A stretch of 64,000 nt of DNA, from contig VZRZ01002329.1 in the NCBI GenBank assembly GCA_013398175.1, positions 1,266,717 through 1,330,716 on the forward strand, read 5' to 3'. This document shows, piece after piece, positions 1-13,680 of this stretch (position 1 is its first letter; every line of letters starts with the position of its first letter). Made by a program: the position numbers and the translations under genes. Source of the DNA: Climacteris rufus. Lineage: Eukaryota; Chordata; Aves; Passeriformes; Climacteridae. The notes under the pieces are model-generated. The model was not told where the DNA came from. It did no database searches and saw nothing but the letters and a program-made list of their open reading frames with translations.

Positions 1-2241
1 AACATTTTCTTTTCTCCAGTAACTGCTGTTTGACACTTCTTTGTGCATGATGAGTATTTTTATTACTGTATCACGGAAGATCTCGTCTACCCTAGACTGG
101 AGTTCTAGTTGTTAGAAACATTAAGAGTTTTCCTGTCCCACTGACTAATGGGAACTGGAGTTTCTGAGCTTTCTTGAACAAGACCAAACTGGTTACAAGT
201 GCCCATTTACCCATTTGATCTGTCCACACACACAAAAAAGCTTCTCTGTCATAGTTTCTTATGGCATAGAGGAGAAGCCCGAGTCATTTCCATCAGTATG
301 TTTGATGACATGAGGAGCTCTCTTAGTTTAATAATGTACGGAAAATATTCTGCTAAATTGATTAAATATCTACTTGAAATACTAGTATAAGTGCTTTAGA
401 CTCCATTTCTCCTAAATTGTTTGCATGTTTGAAAAACAGATCATTCTTTAATGTGCAGCCAGTACTTGCCAAAGCTTTCCTTTTTCCCTTTGGTCCAGTT
501 TTTGTGTGGTGCTGGAGTGTGACAGCTCTGATAGCAGAGAGTCTCAGGAATCTGTACCTTCAGAAATAAACCCAAGCACTACCTTACTGTAACTAAATTT
601 TGCTGCTTTCCAAATTAACCTGCTAGTCCTGTCTCCTGTTATGTCCCAAGGAACACCTGCAGAGGGGAAGGAGCTGGCCCAGGAGGTTTAGTTTGCACTT
701 CTGCCTCCCCTTGAGTGAAGGTGTTGGGGTTTAGGTCAGATGCTGTGGTTTGGCTGCATGAACTCTATCAAAGGAGACAGTTTTCACCATGAGTGCATTG
801 CCAGGGCCCATTTATGTATTTAAGTTTGTTTTAGTTAGAGCAGTCAAGCTGTACCTCAGCTTTCTCAAATATAAATTAGTGGAGAATGTTGGCCAGGGCA
901 CCTCAGAAGGCACTTTTGTAACTGGCAATGGGAAGACTCTGGTCCCTTACAGTGAGAGAAATTCCACTGAGCAGGATTTGGTAAAAAGGACATAGGAAGG
1001 CACAAAAGTGTATAACTTTCTGAGTTACTGACACAAGTCAGTCCGGGGTGAAATTTTAACAATTTATATGCAAATTTCCTAAGACCTTTTTCACAGGTGA
1101 TGTCAGCTACAGAGCTGTCCTGTTCCCATTGCTGTGATGCTGACATCAGGTTTAGGTCAGCTCATCTCCCTGGTTACTCTGATCCTAGAGAACCCCATTC
1201 ACAAGTTCTGTCATTTTAGCTGAACTGCTGAATTGAGAGAAATCTACACAGAAATAGCGGAATGGTTCAGCTTGGTTCACAGAATCAATCAGTTAATCTG
1301 AATTCACCTTTCATTTCCTGAGCTCTTTATGGACATGTCTGGATGTGGACACAAGTGACTTAGAGGGATACAAAGATACTTCATATGACTTGATCTGTGT
1401 TTCTTCAGAACCAGGTATTTTTCCTGTATCAGTGACTTTATCAGAACATCTACACGGCTTTTTTCTACAGTCTGCAGCATGCAACATATTTCAGGGTCCA
1501 AGGTATTGAGCAGATTCTACCCCCTCATGACCCAGCCCTGCTCCCACTGACTGGGCCTCAGCTCCTGTGGGACTGGGTTGCTGGGCTCTGTAAAAGTGTG
1601 TGAAGACTGCTTCATCAGGATCACGAATCTTCTCTGGGTGTTCTCACTGGCAAGTCTAATTGAAAAATGGGGAAATCAGTGGCCCAGAGTGAACTGACAG
1701 CAGAAGCAGAGCTTCTGCTCATTCATCTGTATTAAACAATAAAATAACTTTGACCTGGAACCAAGCAGGCAGGGCACCTGCTTCCAGCCTCACACCCACG
1801 TGCACTCCTGTTCTCTCACCCGCAGCTCCCCTGTATCCCAGCATCATGCAAGCACATGTATTTATAGCCTGCTGCAATGGTATTGCTTATTTTCTTGTGC
1901 ACACAGGCCTAATTAACAGCTATCACTCAATTTATTCTTGATTTAAACATAATTAACAATATGCTTAAGTAATGATTTTGCTTATGTCTACTAACTGCAG
2001 CCAAACTTGTCAAACTATTGCTCCATTAATTTAATTCTTCCTCTTGATTTAGGGAAATTCAATTACTGTGATGCAGTTAGTCATATAGTAAATGTTTTCA
2101 AGTTCTCTTCTGTTGCTTAGATACTTCCAGAGTATTTTCTAGATTATTACAGGTTGTTGCCAAGGGAATGCATAAGCAAAAAATGAGATCTTTATAAACT
2201 GTCAGGTGTACCTAACTATTCTATGCAAGTTCTGTAGCATA

Positions 2242-2311
2242 AAAAGCATTACATTCATTTCAGTAGTAAATAATCTAAAAGCATTGGATTCATTTCAGTT
2301 GTAAATAATCT
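2242..2311. repeat. Tandem duplication, 35-bp unit x2
   Basis: Two adjacent 35-bp copies (2242-2276 and 2277-2311) both begin AAAAGCATT and end GTAAATAATCT, differing at three positions. A local tandem duplication in intron sequence; no function is apparent. Confidence 0.85.
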
Positions 2312-5300
2312 ACCAAACATATTTTATTCTACAGTATGATTTTACAAGGGGAGAAGGAAGTGATAAAGTCATTGCTGTGACTGATGGTCTTTTGTGTCAC
2401 TAACAGCCCAGTGCAGGTTAGCAGGATGTTCTATGGAGTCTGGAGACAGCAGGAAGGGGAATATTCCTCCAGAAACAAAAGATGAGACACCTTCCATCTC
2501 TTTTCCCTGTTGGGGACTGGACAACAACAGCTGAGCCTCCCTTGGGCACATGCCCAAAAGCTGCATTTTGGAGCACAGGGTGATCTTAGAGGCTTCTTCT
2601 TTTCACTGTGTGAGAACCCAGTGTTTCCTTAAAACCCTTCTGTTCTGTCCCACAGCACTGCTGTCACACACATTCCTACGTGGCTGGTTTAAATATGTTT
2701 ATTCAATATTTTAACCGTATGAACCTTAGCAAAATCATGGAATCAACTGCTTAGATCTTTCCCCAGACTGGCTGGAGGGAATTTCAAACACTGAGCATGT
2801 CCCCTTAAGTCATTAAAATGCTTGAGGAAACTCTGGCTTGTGTTGTGGTTCCTGACATCGTGTGAGTGTTCAGGAACAGAGGCAGTGTCCTTAAGGTCTC
2901 TGAGCAGGCAGCCTCTGCTACACTGGGTGACTAATGCCATTCACTTGCTAGTAAAAATCTGATTCTTTGACTCTTTTTTTTAGCTGTATTCCTCTATTCA
3001 GCTGCCTGGAACAAGGCAAGACAGAGATGCTGTTATGTTGTCTCCCAGGACTTGAAAAGATAGCCCAGCAGCACTATCTCTATTGATGTAGCAAGAGCTG
3101 TCTTGTGCATATTGCTGGCACTTCAAAACATCCCCTGAATAAGGGAATGAGTAGGGGAGGACCATGTGGGAATCCAAGCACAAATGTTCTGCCTTGGAGA
3201 GAAGTGTGTGTTAGCTGCCAGCTTTTGAAAGGTTTGTGGCCGTTTGGGGGGAATCTTCAGCCATCTACACTGTGATGCTGCAGCTCAGGGAAGGCTTGTT
3301 TTATTCAGGAGAGCTGAGGACTGGGGTCTGCATTTTCTGAGTGATTAAGTCTCTTAAAATCTCCCTTGATACATGAAATAAATGATATGTGCCTATGCTG
3401 TCATCATCTGCACGAAAAAGATCTGGTTTGAAACTCCCCCAGCTCCCACTGATACTTGCAGAACTCCAAATCAGAGGGTCCTGCCTACACTGCAGTTTGT
3501 ATCAGTTTATTTAACAATAAATCAGCCTTCTTACATAGATAAAGTCCCTCTTAAACCATGATCTGTCTTGTGTTTAGTTTGTCTATCAGTTAAAAATAAA
3601 TCCATGTAAACTGTTACAGAGTTTTCAGATAAAGACTTGAGGCAATTAAAGTAAATTGATCTAGAAGAAACCACGTCTTTCACATATACACACACATTTG
3701 GATGTTATATATTAGGAATATGAAAATGGTGGGAGCCGAAAAGGAAGAAAATGGAAAGGGAAAAGTGTTCCAAGAGCTCTAAATTTGGCAGGGTGCAGAA
3801 GGCAGGGTGTTGGGCAGAGGGAAATCAAGCTGTAAGATTGTTTTCCAGGAGTTCTGATGAAATGATGCCTGACTGAGCTGTTTGCCATGAATACCCCACC
3901 TGGTGCACTCTCCCTGCTCATTACAGATTGCTCTGAGACAGAGCTGCCTTGTCTGTGCAGTGCTGTTCACACATCTGCTTGTGGAAAATTGCCCATCCCA
4001 AACTAGGAGCAAAAGCTGTGGTGCATCTTAACTTGGATATAAATGTGTAGAACTGCTGGAACTCGAGACACAGAGCTCTGGCATTGGGGCTGTCAGCCTC
4101 CTCCACACATCCAGAGGGGGCACTCAGGGCGTTCCTTGGGCATTTTGTGATGTTCTGCACAGAGCATGTGCTTGACCCTGGCTGGTACTAAAGCTGTCCC
4201 CACGCAGGGGGCACAGGAGGGGTCACTGCTGGGAGCTCTGTGTGGGCTCTTGTCACTGACATGACAGGATGGCATTGCAGCCTCACTGCAGAGCCCTCCT
4301 GTCAAAACTAAATATGACCTTCAGCTTTGCTTTGAGCTGAAAATTTCAGACGAAGTTGAGGTCAGGTGGTGCCTCTTTCCTCTGTAGAAACAGCCTAATC
4401 CCAGCTGATCTTTGAGTCCAGAACCTGGGGTTTTTTACTGGAAAACCTGCATGTTAATTAACTTGTTGTGAATGCATAGATCTGCAATACCCTGGTTTTG
4501 CCAATATTCCCCAGATCTCCTGTACTGCCAGGGGACATTTCGTTAAAAAAACGACCGAGGAATTTTGAATCGTAACACAAAATATTTGGACATAATGAAA
4601 TATTTTATTTCAAACCAAACTCCAGGTATGTGGAAATTGCCACGTGATCTCCATAGTTTTTAGACAAACACATTTGTCTGAATTCATCTCTCCTGAGTGC
4701 CTGTGCTAACAAAGGGTGAGTGGCCACTTGACTTGTACAAATCAATACACCCACCATTTCTTAGGCATGGTGCTTAGGGCAAGTTGAAAATTTACCCTAA
4801 ATCTGATTTAATACCTCATAAGCCTGATTTATGTGCTCTGCTATAAATGGTCATTGACTGAGTATTCAAAGCAGGAAACCAAGTGGTCCATACATAAAGA
4901 ATGAGCACTAATCTTCACAAGGGGCCCTTCCCTGTGTGTTCCAAATGCTTTATCTTGTGCACATCCTCTGCTGTAAACTCCAGGTTTGATTCTCCTTTCA
5001 CAACAGTGTAAATCAGAAGTAGCTCTGTTGAAGGCAGTGAATTTATGCTACAGTAAATCCAGCATGAGAAGAGAATGACTCAATTTCCCATTGGCATAGA
5101 TAAAAAGAGCACCAGGCTCCATATAAATAAATGGCAAGAAGCTTCCTTGAGTCCATTCCACTTGACAAAAGTTATTTGATAAATACATTTTAATGACCCT
5201 GTTTAAGCTGTGTTACATTTCACCTGATGTTTATATGGTAATTCTTAGAAACTGTTTTATTGCATGAAATATAACATACTTTGGTGCAGTCATCTATATG

Positions 5301-7143
5301 TATATGTGAGAACAGGAGGTTGGATGTGCCACATATGGAGAAAATTTACAATTTAGGGTTCCCAAATGGCATCTTTACATAATTGTTAGAAGACTTAGAA
5401 GAGATGAGTAGCTGTCATAGGGAAAAAAAAATAGTCATAAAACTAATGATAAATAAATATTTGCACACACATGCCACATAATAGTCACTAATTTCAAATC
5501 AGAAGAGGGGAACAGCTGCTAGCTGTAGTTCCCATAAAAAAAAAAATCGTAGGAATTTAAATGTGGCACAGATACCAGATTTTAATCCCTTCCTGTATTT
5601 TGCAGGTATTGTTAAATATTCCCTGAAGTTATGCTTTCCACTCTGTTTTTTACCACTAAGCAAAAGTTTTTCTTTTTAGACGTCTGTGGATTTTGTGAAG
5701 TGACAAGTTTTGCTGTAAACAGAATTTTGCTTTAGAACAACAAAGTGGCAAGTCCCTTGTTATCAATGCACCATATTGCAGGGATGGCAAAGACCTCAGA
5801 TATTGGGGCTCTTGGCAAAAATAACATCATTTGACAGCAGTTTGAAAGCAGACCCTTTGCATGTCACAGACAGTGTGAAGCCACAGCTGCACAGGCTTCA
5901 GCAAAGATGGTTTTTAAACAACTTTCTAGATTTAGCTCTCCAGGGCCAATTACCTGCCAGGGGCACCGTGTTGTTTGTGGCTGCAGGGCTGGCTGTGCCA
6001 GCAGCAGCTCCAGGCTCTGTGCCTGGGAGCATCAGGCAGTGAGGATGTGCTCACTGTTGCTCTGGTTTTGCTGCCCTGGGCTGTGTTTCAGTGGAAGCAG
6101 AGCAGATCTGGTACCAACACCGCATGAAAACCCAAAGGTTTCAGCACCCAGGCTGAGCTGGAGATGTCCTGCACTCCTTGGTGACAGGGAGCCAAGCACA
6201 GGAAAGAGTGGAAGGGACCTTTGGGATCTGATGGAAGTGGCAGTGTGGATGCAAGGAATTGTCCTCCTTTTTCCCCCAAACACTACAGCATGCCAGTTAA
6301 AATAGAAGAAATTTTCGGCTCTGCAATATGGAAATGTGGGAACCTGCAGCCAAAAATGGAAAGTTAAGCCACCCCTGAGATGTTTGCAAGAAAGAAGAGG
6401 CTCCACCTGTGAATTCATCCTGGAATAACGAATGCAGTAAATAGCACAGAGCTGAACATGACAGCTCTGTGGAATTACTCACATATTAGCGTTTTGTAAA
6501 AATAAATCAACACTTTGATTTTCTTCTCAATTCATGTTGAATCATGTTGCATCTCATAGTAATAACAGTAATTTTCAAACACCATTAACGTTTTTTGAAG
6601 CAACTGTTTAATATTGAGGGCTTTTTTTTTGTCTGATTTATCAGCATCATGAGTTTAGGGGGGCTTCAGGGGCGATGTTTGTTTGTGCTAGAATACACAC
6701 AATCAGGAAAAATCTTTTTGCTTGACAAGTCAGCTCCTCCCTCCTCACTTCTAGAGTTTTCATTTGAAACCAAACTGTCTAATCTTTCTCTAAAAATTGT
6801 TTACTGCTCTTTTATCACCACTTGCTTTCATAAATGCTGTCAGCCCTCTCTACTTCAGAACTGCATATAGCTGTATATTCACAAAGGTGATAAAATACAC
6901 TTGACTTCCTCTGAAACAAGCTTGAGAGTCCTGTTTATAGAGTAACTCTTACAGTCACATTAATTCCATTTTGTGGAAGTTTAGCTGGGAATTCCAAACA
7001 AAATAATTGTCATTCTCTCCAGCTGGGGTGAAGGTTGAATCTTAGAGTATAATCAAGTTCCAGAAAATGGAAACACTCAGTGTCATAAGTGAGAAACTGT
7101 CTGCATAGTAAATACTGTAATTTAAAAAATGATTACTATTACT

Positions 7144-7176
7144 AGAATTAATTAATATCAATCAGAATTAATTATT
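7144..7176. promoter_or_regulatory. ATTA-rich cluster, possible homeodomain-site array
   Basis: Two copies of AGAATTAATTA separated by about nine bases, the first preceded by T and the second by C, give overlapping TAATTA cores typical of homeodomain binding. The surrounding sequence is AT-rich, so chance is a real alternative. Function is inferred from motif content only. Confidence 0.25.
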
Positions 7177-9966
7177 CCGTGCTGCATACTCTTAACCTGT
7201 AAGTGGAGTGCATGCAATTTAAAACTTGCAGTGAGCCCCCTGCAAAGCTTGATTTGAAATTCTTCAGATGCAACTTTTCTCATTAGTGTCTGACTTGTAT
7301 GGTGGATCTGTACCAGAGTCTGAAAACCAGCCCACAGCCACCCTCTTCACAAAACTGAGTCCAAGATTATTTTGCTTAACTTAGAACAAGAGAAGAGATG
7401 GATCAGAGGGGAGCTCAGACCCCTGCAATTAGAGTGAACTTTTTAAATGTTTGGGTTTGTTGGTCCCTTTCCCTGGCTGGGGCTGCCAGGGCTCTGCTGG
7501 CTCTGGAAGGAGCTTTATCAGCCCCGTTGTTGCCCCTCAGGGGAGCAACATCCACCTTTGCCAGCACTCCTGGTAGTGGGAGCCTGGAGAGCTGAGTTCA
7601 GCCTGCAGCTCCCCCCTGATCCCTGCAATAGATCTGGAAGTGTGGAACTGGAAAATAAACCCCAAACCACCAAGCTACAGCTCATCCTAAAGCCTAATGA
7701 TAATCCTTTGTAGTGTTTGTGATTTGAACTATCACTAACAACTGCATCAGCAGCAGAGACCCTGAAGATAGGCTGGTCACAGATCAGAAGGATATCAGGA
7801 AACATGAAGAAGCTCCTTAATTAATTTCTAATCCTTTTTCAGCCTTAATCTTCTTTTTCATAGTAAGATCTGGCATTACACATTTTCTGCACACATGCTT
7901 TCTAGATGATGTAGATTAAGTCTTAGGTCTCTGATTTGCTGGAAGCAGCATGTTGGTAGGTTGGCTCTTACTGCAGCCTCGTACTGGAATGCCCAGGATT
8001 ATTCTCTGTGGGCTGATATATTCAGCTAAAATATTCATTAAAAGTATGTGAAGTTATCTAGGATTTTAATCCATGCTTTGTTCTGTGTTTCATGAGGGTT
8101 TGTTCAATCTCTTTGCCATAGCTGGGACTGTTTTATTTGTGCTTTTATTCCAGAATTAGACTTAAAAATAGCTGGGGTGGGGGGCAGAAGGATACTGAGT
8201 GAATATTGTGTGACCAGGGTACACATTTCAGGAATAAGCAAAAACACTGCAGGTATTTTGAGTACATATGTGGTTATCCAGTTATAATCAGGTGTATGGT
8301 TTTTTTGCCTTACTAGCACTTGATGTAGCATCTTCTAATTGATTTTATGAATACAGAAAATAAGTGAATAGGCCTCTTCTACTATCCTAACAAATACAGA
8401 TGCAAGAAAGAGCCAGCAAGCACCCTCCTCCACACTTATCCTGGAGCAGGGTCTGAAGTCTCCCAATTTGGGACATTTGAAATAGATGTGAGAGAATTCT
8501 GTCCCTAGAAAATTATGTGGCAAAATAGTTCCAGGATCCCAGAGAAGGCCCATAATTGGCTTTTTTTCTGTGCTTTCTGGAGAAGTTTCTGAATTTCCCT
8601 ATGGATAAGTAAGAATTTTCCACAGAGAGAGGGAGGTTTTTTAATAAGGAGTTAGTCAAATTTAACAACTATCTGGACAATTATCACCTGATCTTGCTTC
8701 TGACACTTCCAATAGGAAAGTTCCAGGCTGTAACCACAGTCAAGAACGGAATGTTCATCCCTTCAAACTCGGGAATGAAGGTAGGTCAGTGCTGACAATG
8801 TGTTTTAAATTGTTCCTGCCTCATATGCTCTTGCAGCACTACCAGATCCACATTTAGATAGGAATTTATAATCTGTCCCACAGCCTTGGTGGCGAGAAAA
8901 ATGTGTTCAGGTAGCTGGGATGCATCACTGTGCTGTGGAAGTGAAGGGCTGGGTGTTTATTGAGCAATTCCTGTTCGGCAGGACTCACACATCCCTGTGC
9001 TGCACACTTCTGTCGGGGTTTAGGTGGGTTTCAGACATTTCTATTCAGTTAGTATTCAATCCTTCTGCAAACACCAAGGGTAGAGACACAGAACAGACGA
9101 TCAGTTTACCCAGATGAGCAGGAAACCCATGGAGCTACATGAGGAACTACATGAGGAACACTGGAACAGGTACAGCACACTTACAATTATAACTGTCCCA
9201 TATGTATAGGACAGTAAAAAAAGAGATCAAAATAACCAAATCCCTGGAAGATGAAGGGGAAAAAAAATCCCTTTGCACAATTACAGATAAAAACATTAGG
9301 ATTCACATTTTCCTAATAGCCTAAGGGACATATTTAGGAGTTTCTGAGTATTATTAGAAACGTAGGATGTTATGACTTACAGAATTCTGTTTACTTAGCA
9401 CTTCAGAGAAGGAGGTCATGTCAGCTGAGGTGCGTAGACATGGAAAAAGTTGACCTAGATCAGGATTTCTCTGACTTTGAGCACGTGTGGAGCACTCCTG
9501 GTCCATCTCCGTGTGCCTGCAGGTCCCTGCCTTGAAGGGATTGATCCTCTGGCAGCTGCTGGAGGCATTTGAGGGTCAGGGGGAATTAAGGGATGGCATC
9601 TGTCCCTTTGTGCCTCATTTCAGTGGGGTGGCCCAGAGTTTCAGGAACACTGGCCTAGAGTGTTGATATTTTATCTTGGAGGCTGCTGGTTTGACTTTGT
9701 TTTGCTTTTGTGTGACAGGGTGTACAGTGAAAGGCAGGGATTTAGAAGTATTAAGTTTTTTTAATGTATAAATGAAAAAGACAATAAGCAACAGTATTTA
9801 AATCAATCTGAAATCCCTTAAAGGTGATTTGGCCATATTTCTATTCAGTTTTTTCCTCAATACCTATTACTAAGTTGTCAATTGTGAGCTTGTGTGTATC
9901 ACATTTTCTTCGGTAATACCTCAGTGGTTCTGTAATGCTTTATCCTCTAAAATTTATGTTTCAAGT

Positions 9967-9996
9967 ATTTTTTTTTGTTTGTTTGTTTGTTTTTTA
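9967..9996. repeat. T-rich / TTTG microsatellite
   Basis: A T tract followed by about four GTTT units and another T tract. Simple repeat in intron sequence. Confidence 0.8.
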
Positions 9997-12042
9997 ATGC
10001 TATAAAAGCATAAGCTGGTAGGGAAAACAGAAAAAAAACCCAGGTTTTTGTAAAAGAGCTGGAATTATACCCTGGACACATATCTCTGACATGACATGCA
10101 AATTGGCACCTATGTATTTGGATAATTATATGTATGCTTTAGTCCCCTAATGGATCTGTATATATACAAACCCACAGTTTTAATACATAAGCTACACTCA
10201 CTCTTGAAGTGGAACTTTGCAACAGAAAAATGTTTTTGATGTTCTAAGTGGCACATTTGAGGATGTTTGCCCCTACATGGATTTTGTTGTAGTCTGAGGT
10301 GTGCAAGAATTTTCAGTTGTTTCCATTTTGTTTGCTTGCTTTAGTGGCAGCTGTGTTATCATCACATGAACCTTCTGCCCAGAAACCCACAGTCACTGAG
10401 CTGGGTAAGGCAGACTGGAGACATCCTGATGCTCCTGAACATTGCAAAGCTGTCACATGATCAGAGAAAAGCAAATTCCAACAGCAATGAAAAATAGTTC
10501 TGCAATTAGAGGCAACTTTTTAAATGTTCCATGTTGAGCCAGCCCTTGGGTTCCCACCTCTGTGAGCCACAGTGTTATCTTGAAGTATTGGACACCTTGT
10601 CCTTATTGCAAATGAGTGTCAACAATAGAGGGATAATGGATTAGGGCTCCAGCAAAAACTTCCCTTATAAATTCAGCCATTTGCCAAGTCTGTTGATGCT
10701 CTACTTTCAAGACTGTCATAGCAAGCAGTTCTGGACACTCTCTGTTTATTAAAAACAGAGTACTAAAATCAATATAGCAATATCTTGTTGGAGAAAATTC
10801 AATTCATCAACAGGTTTGTCATTTTAAAGATGATTAAAGGACTTGTTTATTAGGCATCATCTAGGCTTTAGAAATAGTTGGTATGAAAATAATAAGACAT
10901 AAGCCACATTAGACTTACAAATCTTCCAATTACATCAGGGAGTGGACATTTTTCTGTAAGTGAAGGGCTGGAAGCATTTCCTATCTTTACTTTAGCCTGT
11001 ATTAGTCACCAGTTACATACTAAAAACTGGTACTGCTCACAGATTCCAGTGGCTCAGAGGCAGCAGAATCTGTGCATTTAAAATCATTAAAAATACCAGA
11101 TGTGCTGACATTTTCATTGGACTCTTGTAAGGAATATCTATTCTGATCTGCAAGAGTTAATTTCTGAAAGCTCCAGTGCTTCTGCCTAAGTACTGTGTAA
11201 TTAGAAAGAAGGTAAGAACCTTTACAGTATTTTCCTCTTCAGCATGCAAGAACAGCAAATCTGAGTGTGGGGATGAACTCTCAAACTCCTCTTCATCAGG
11301 GGTTGAGAGGAAGGCTGTCTTTACACTGTCAATAGGATGTTCAGACCTTTCAACTTCTCAGCTTTAATTAATCCCACACAGGACTGTGAGCACAAAGTGC
11401 CTGTGCAAACACCCCGAGCTGGGGAAGATCCCACTCCACAGGCATTTGAGAGCATCCAGCCCCACAAAGAAGGAAAAGGTATAAAAACCAGGAGGAAAAG
11501 CAATTGCTGATAAATAGGAATGAGGTCCATAGCTGAATATGGACTATTTTAAGAGAGTCTTCCTGGGAAGATGATAAAGATGAACTTGTCAGCATCGTCT
11601 CAACAAGTTAAACATTCCTGAAACTCTTAGAATATACAAGATAAAACACTTCTTAAAAATAAACTTATGTTTTTTGTGTAGAAAGCTAAGATTGTCTTTA
11701 GTCTAAATTGCATCCCATTGGAGAAGCATTTTCATATGCTGATTCCTAGACAACTTTATCCCATAACCCCTTCCTCTTTTCCATAGGGATTCTTTTGCAA
11801 TGCCAGATAAATCTTTGTACTTTGTAAGCAAAAAACCAGAGGGGAACTGATGGCAAATGGGCACAGTAGAAAAACTGAATTTCTAATGGCCTTTTTCAGA
11901 ATAGTTTCTCACAATTTCTTGAGGATTTGAGCTAATGGAAAAGTGTCTTTCACTCTGCACGGAATAAGACAGGCTTGGGAATGATGTAAGGGCACAAAGA
12001 TGAGCCTTGGTACCCAGAGCCTTGGTTTTGGTTACTTGTACA

Positions 12043-12111
12043 AATACTTTACAAATACTTCACAAATAATACAAATAATTACATGTAATGTAAATGTACA
12101 AATAATTGACA
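12043..12111. repeat. Degenerate short tandem repeat (ACAAATA-type)
   Basis: Several imperfect copies of a roughly 10-bp unit related to ACAAATACTT or ACAAATAATT occur one after another, then a TACATGTAATGTA stretch and a further ACAAATAATT. A low-complexity AT-rich repeat. Confidence 0.55.
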
Positions 12112-13621
12112 CAACTGCAGCATACATGGAGCTGTACAGGAGATCAAAGTGTGGAACAGAGACCTGGCTCTTCCCCCATAGCTGTGCAAGCCAGAAACAC
12201 AGCAGGGAATGGGGAATGGGGGGAAAAAACAACCAACTAAGCAAATCAAAACAAAACAAGAATAAACAGAAAATCTCTTGACTAAGTTAAGCAGAGTTGT
12301 GCTCCTAAGTGAACCTGGAGCTCAAATTCGTGTAACCCAAATTTCCCAGTCTTCCATCCACCTTGCACAGCCACTCTCAGACACATTTGAATTGGAGGCA
12401 TATTGGAACACAGAGGACAATCTGGTTATCTACAAATTATAAATCTTCAAGGTCCTGTATTACCAAAAAAAAAATAAAAGTGGGTTTATGGTTTGTTTTT
12501 GTTTTTTTTTTAAGTGCACTGTTAGGAAAAAAAAATGAAGAGTTTTGGAATAGAATTAAGTGTCAGGAAAAGCAAAGGTGGGTTCAGGACAGGGGTTGTT
12601 TATTTGTTTTTCTTTTATTTCCACCTCTACTGCAGTTCCACTGTTTTCTCAACATAAAAAAATACACAGATGCTTTTGAGGCAGATAAAATGAGAAAAGT
12701 AAAAAAATCCTCTGTTAAACTGGAACAGTCATATTTGGAGCTGGAAAGACTAATTTATTCACCTTCTTTAAAGAAACAGAAAAAGCAGGCCAGGACAAAA
12801 TAGCTCTCTTCTGCTCAAAAAAAAATCCCAGTGAAATATGCTACTAGGCAGAATAGCTCATGATTTTTGCATGCCACAAAGGATTTGCCTTGACACATAA
12901 TGAATTTTATTGAGGTCAAATTTCAAGTTATCTAAATACTAGTTTACCTCCAGAGATACAGGGCTTGGGAAACTATTTTGCAATAACTATGCATTTTTCC
13001 TTGGCACTGATTTGAGAAGCAGTTTGGTATTGTGAATAACACTGCTCTCAAAAACTTGCTAAGAAAGCTGATAAAACTTTTGTCCCTTTCATGGCTAAAA
13101 AGCTGAGCTTATAAATTCTTCTTTTCATTTTCACTGATCCATAATTTCAGTAAAGCATCTCCATTCTTCTCTGGCTACACCACAGCTCAGGCCCTGCAAC
13201 TTTCCCTAAGATCAGTTCATGCAATGTCATGGCTGGGGAGGGCAGAGGATCACAAAAAACAGCAGCAGTCCCTTCATTATTCTAGAGAGTTTATGAAAAC
13301 TTAATAGGCATAGAAATTAGAACATCCTGGCAGCAAAAGAACTAGAGAAATAAATAACTACAACAAATGGCCTTTTCTAGCTATTGTAAAATTGCATCAT
13401 TAACCTTAATAATGGTGTGTTTTGATTGTGGTGTAAAACAGACGAGCTTTGAGGGCACATCCTTTACCCTGTGCAGGAAGCTCTGTGATTTTCAGTCACT
13501 CAGACCTGGTGCTCTGGGTGCACAAGGTTTTTTTTTATTTATTTGGGCCTGTGTGTGAGGACAGACATTTTTCTTCTCCTTTCTATTAACAAAGTTAATG
13601 AAAAAATAAAATATTTCACTT

Positions 13622-13680
13622 CTATAGATGTATATATAGAGATATATACATGTAAAGATATATAGAGGCAGGTAGATAAA
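13622..13680. repeat. TA/GA-rich simple repeat
   Basis: Stretch built from TATATA, GATATATA and AGATATATAGAG elements. An imperfect microsatellite in the intron. Confidence 0.6.

Noticed and set aside
6204..6230. GGAAGGGACCTTTGGGATCTGA as another CR1 remnant
   Set aside because: The match to the CR1 3' end is limited to about 20 bp, and the flanking sequence does not continue the element.
12363..12803. 146-codon open frame rich in Lys, Phe and Ser
   Set aside because: Runs through A/T homopolymers; typical chance frame of AT-rich intron DNA.
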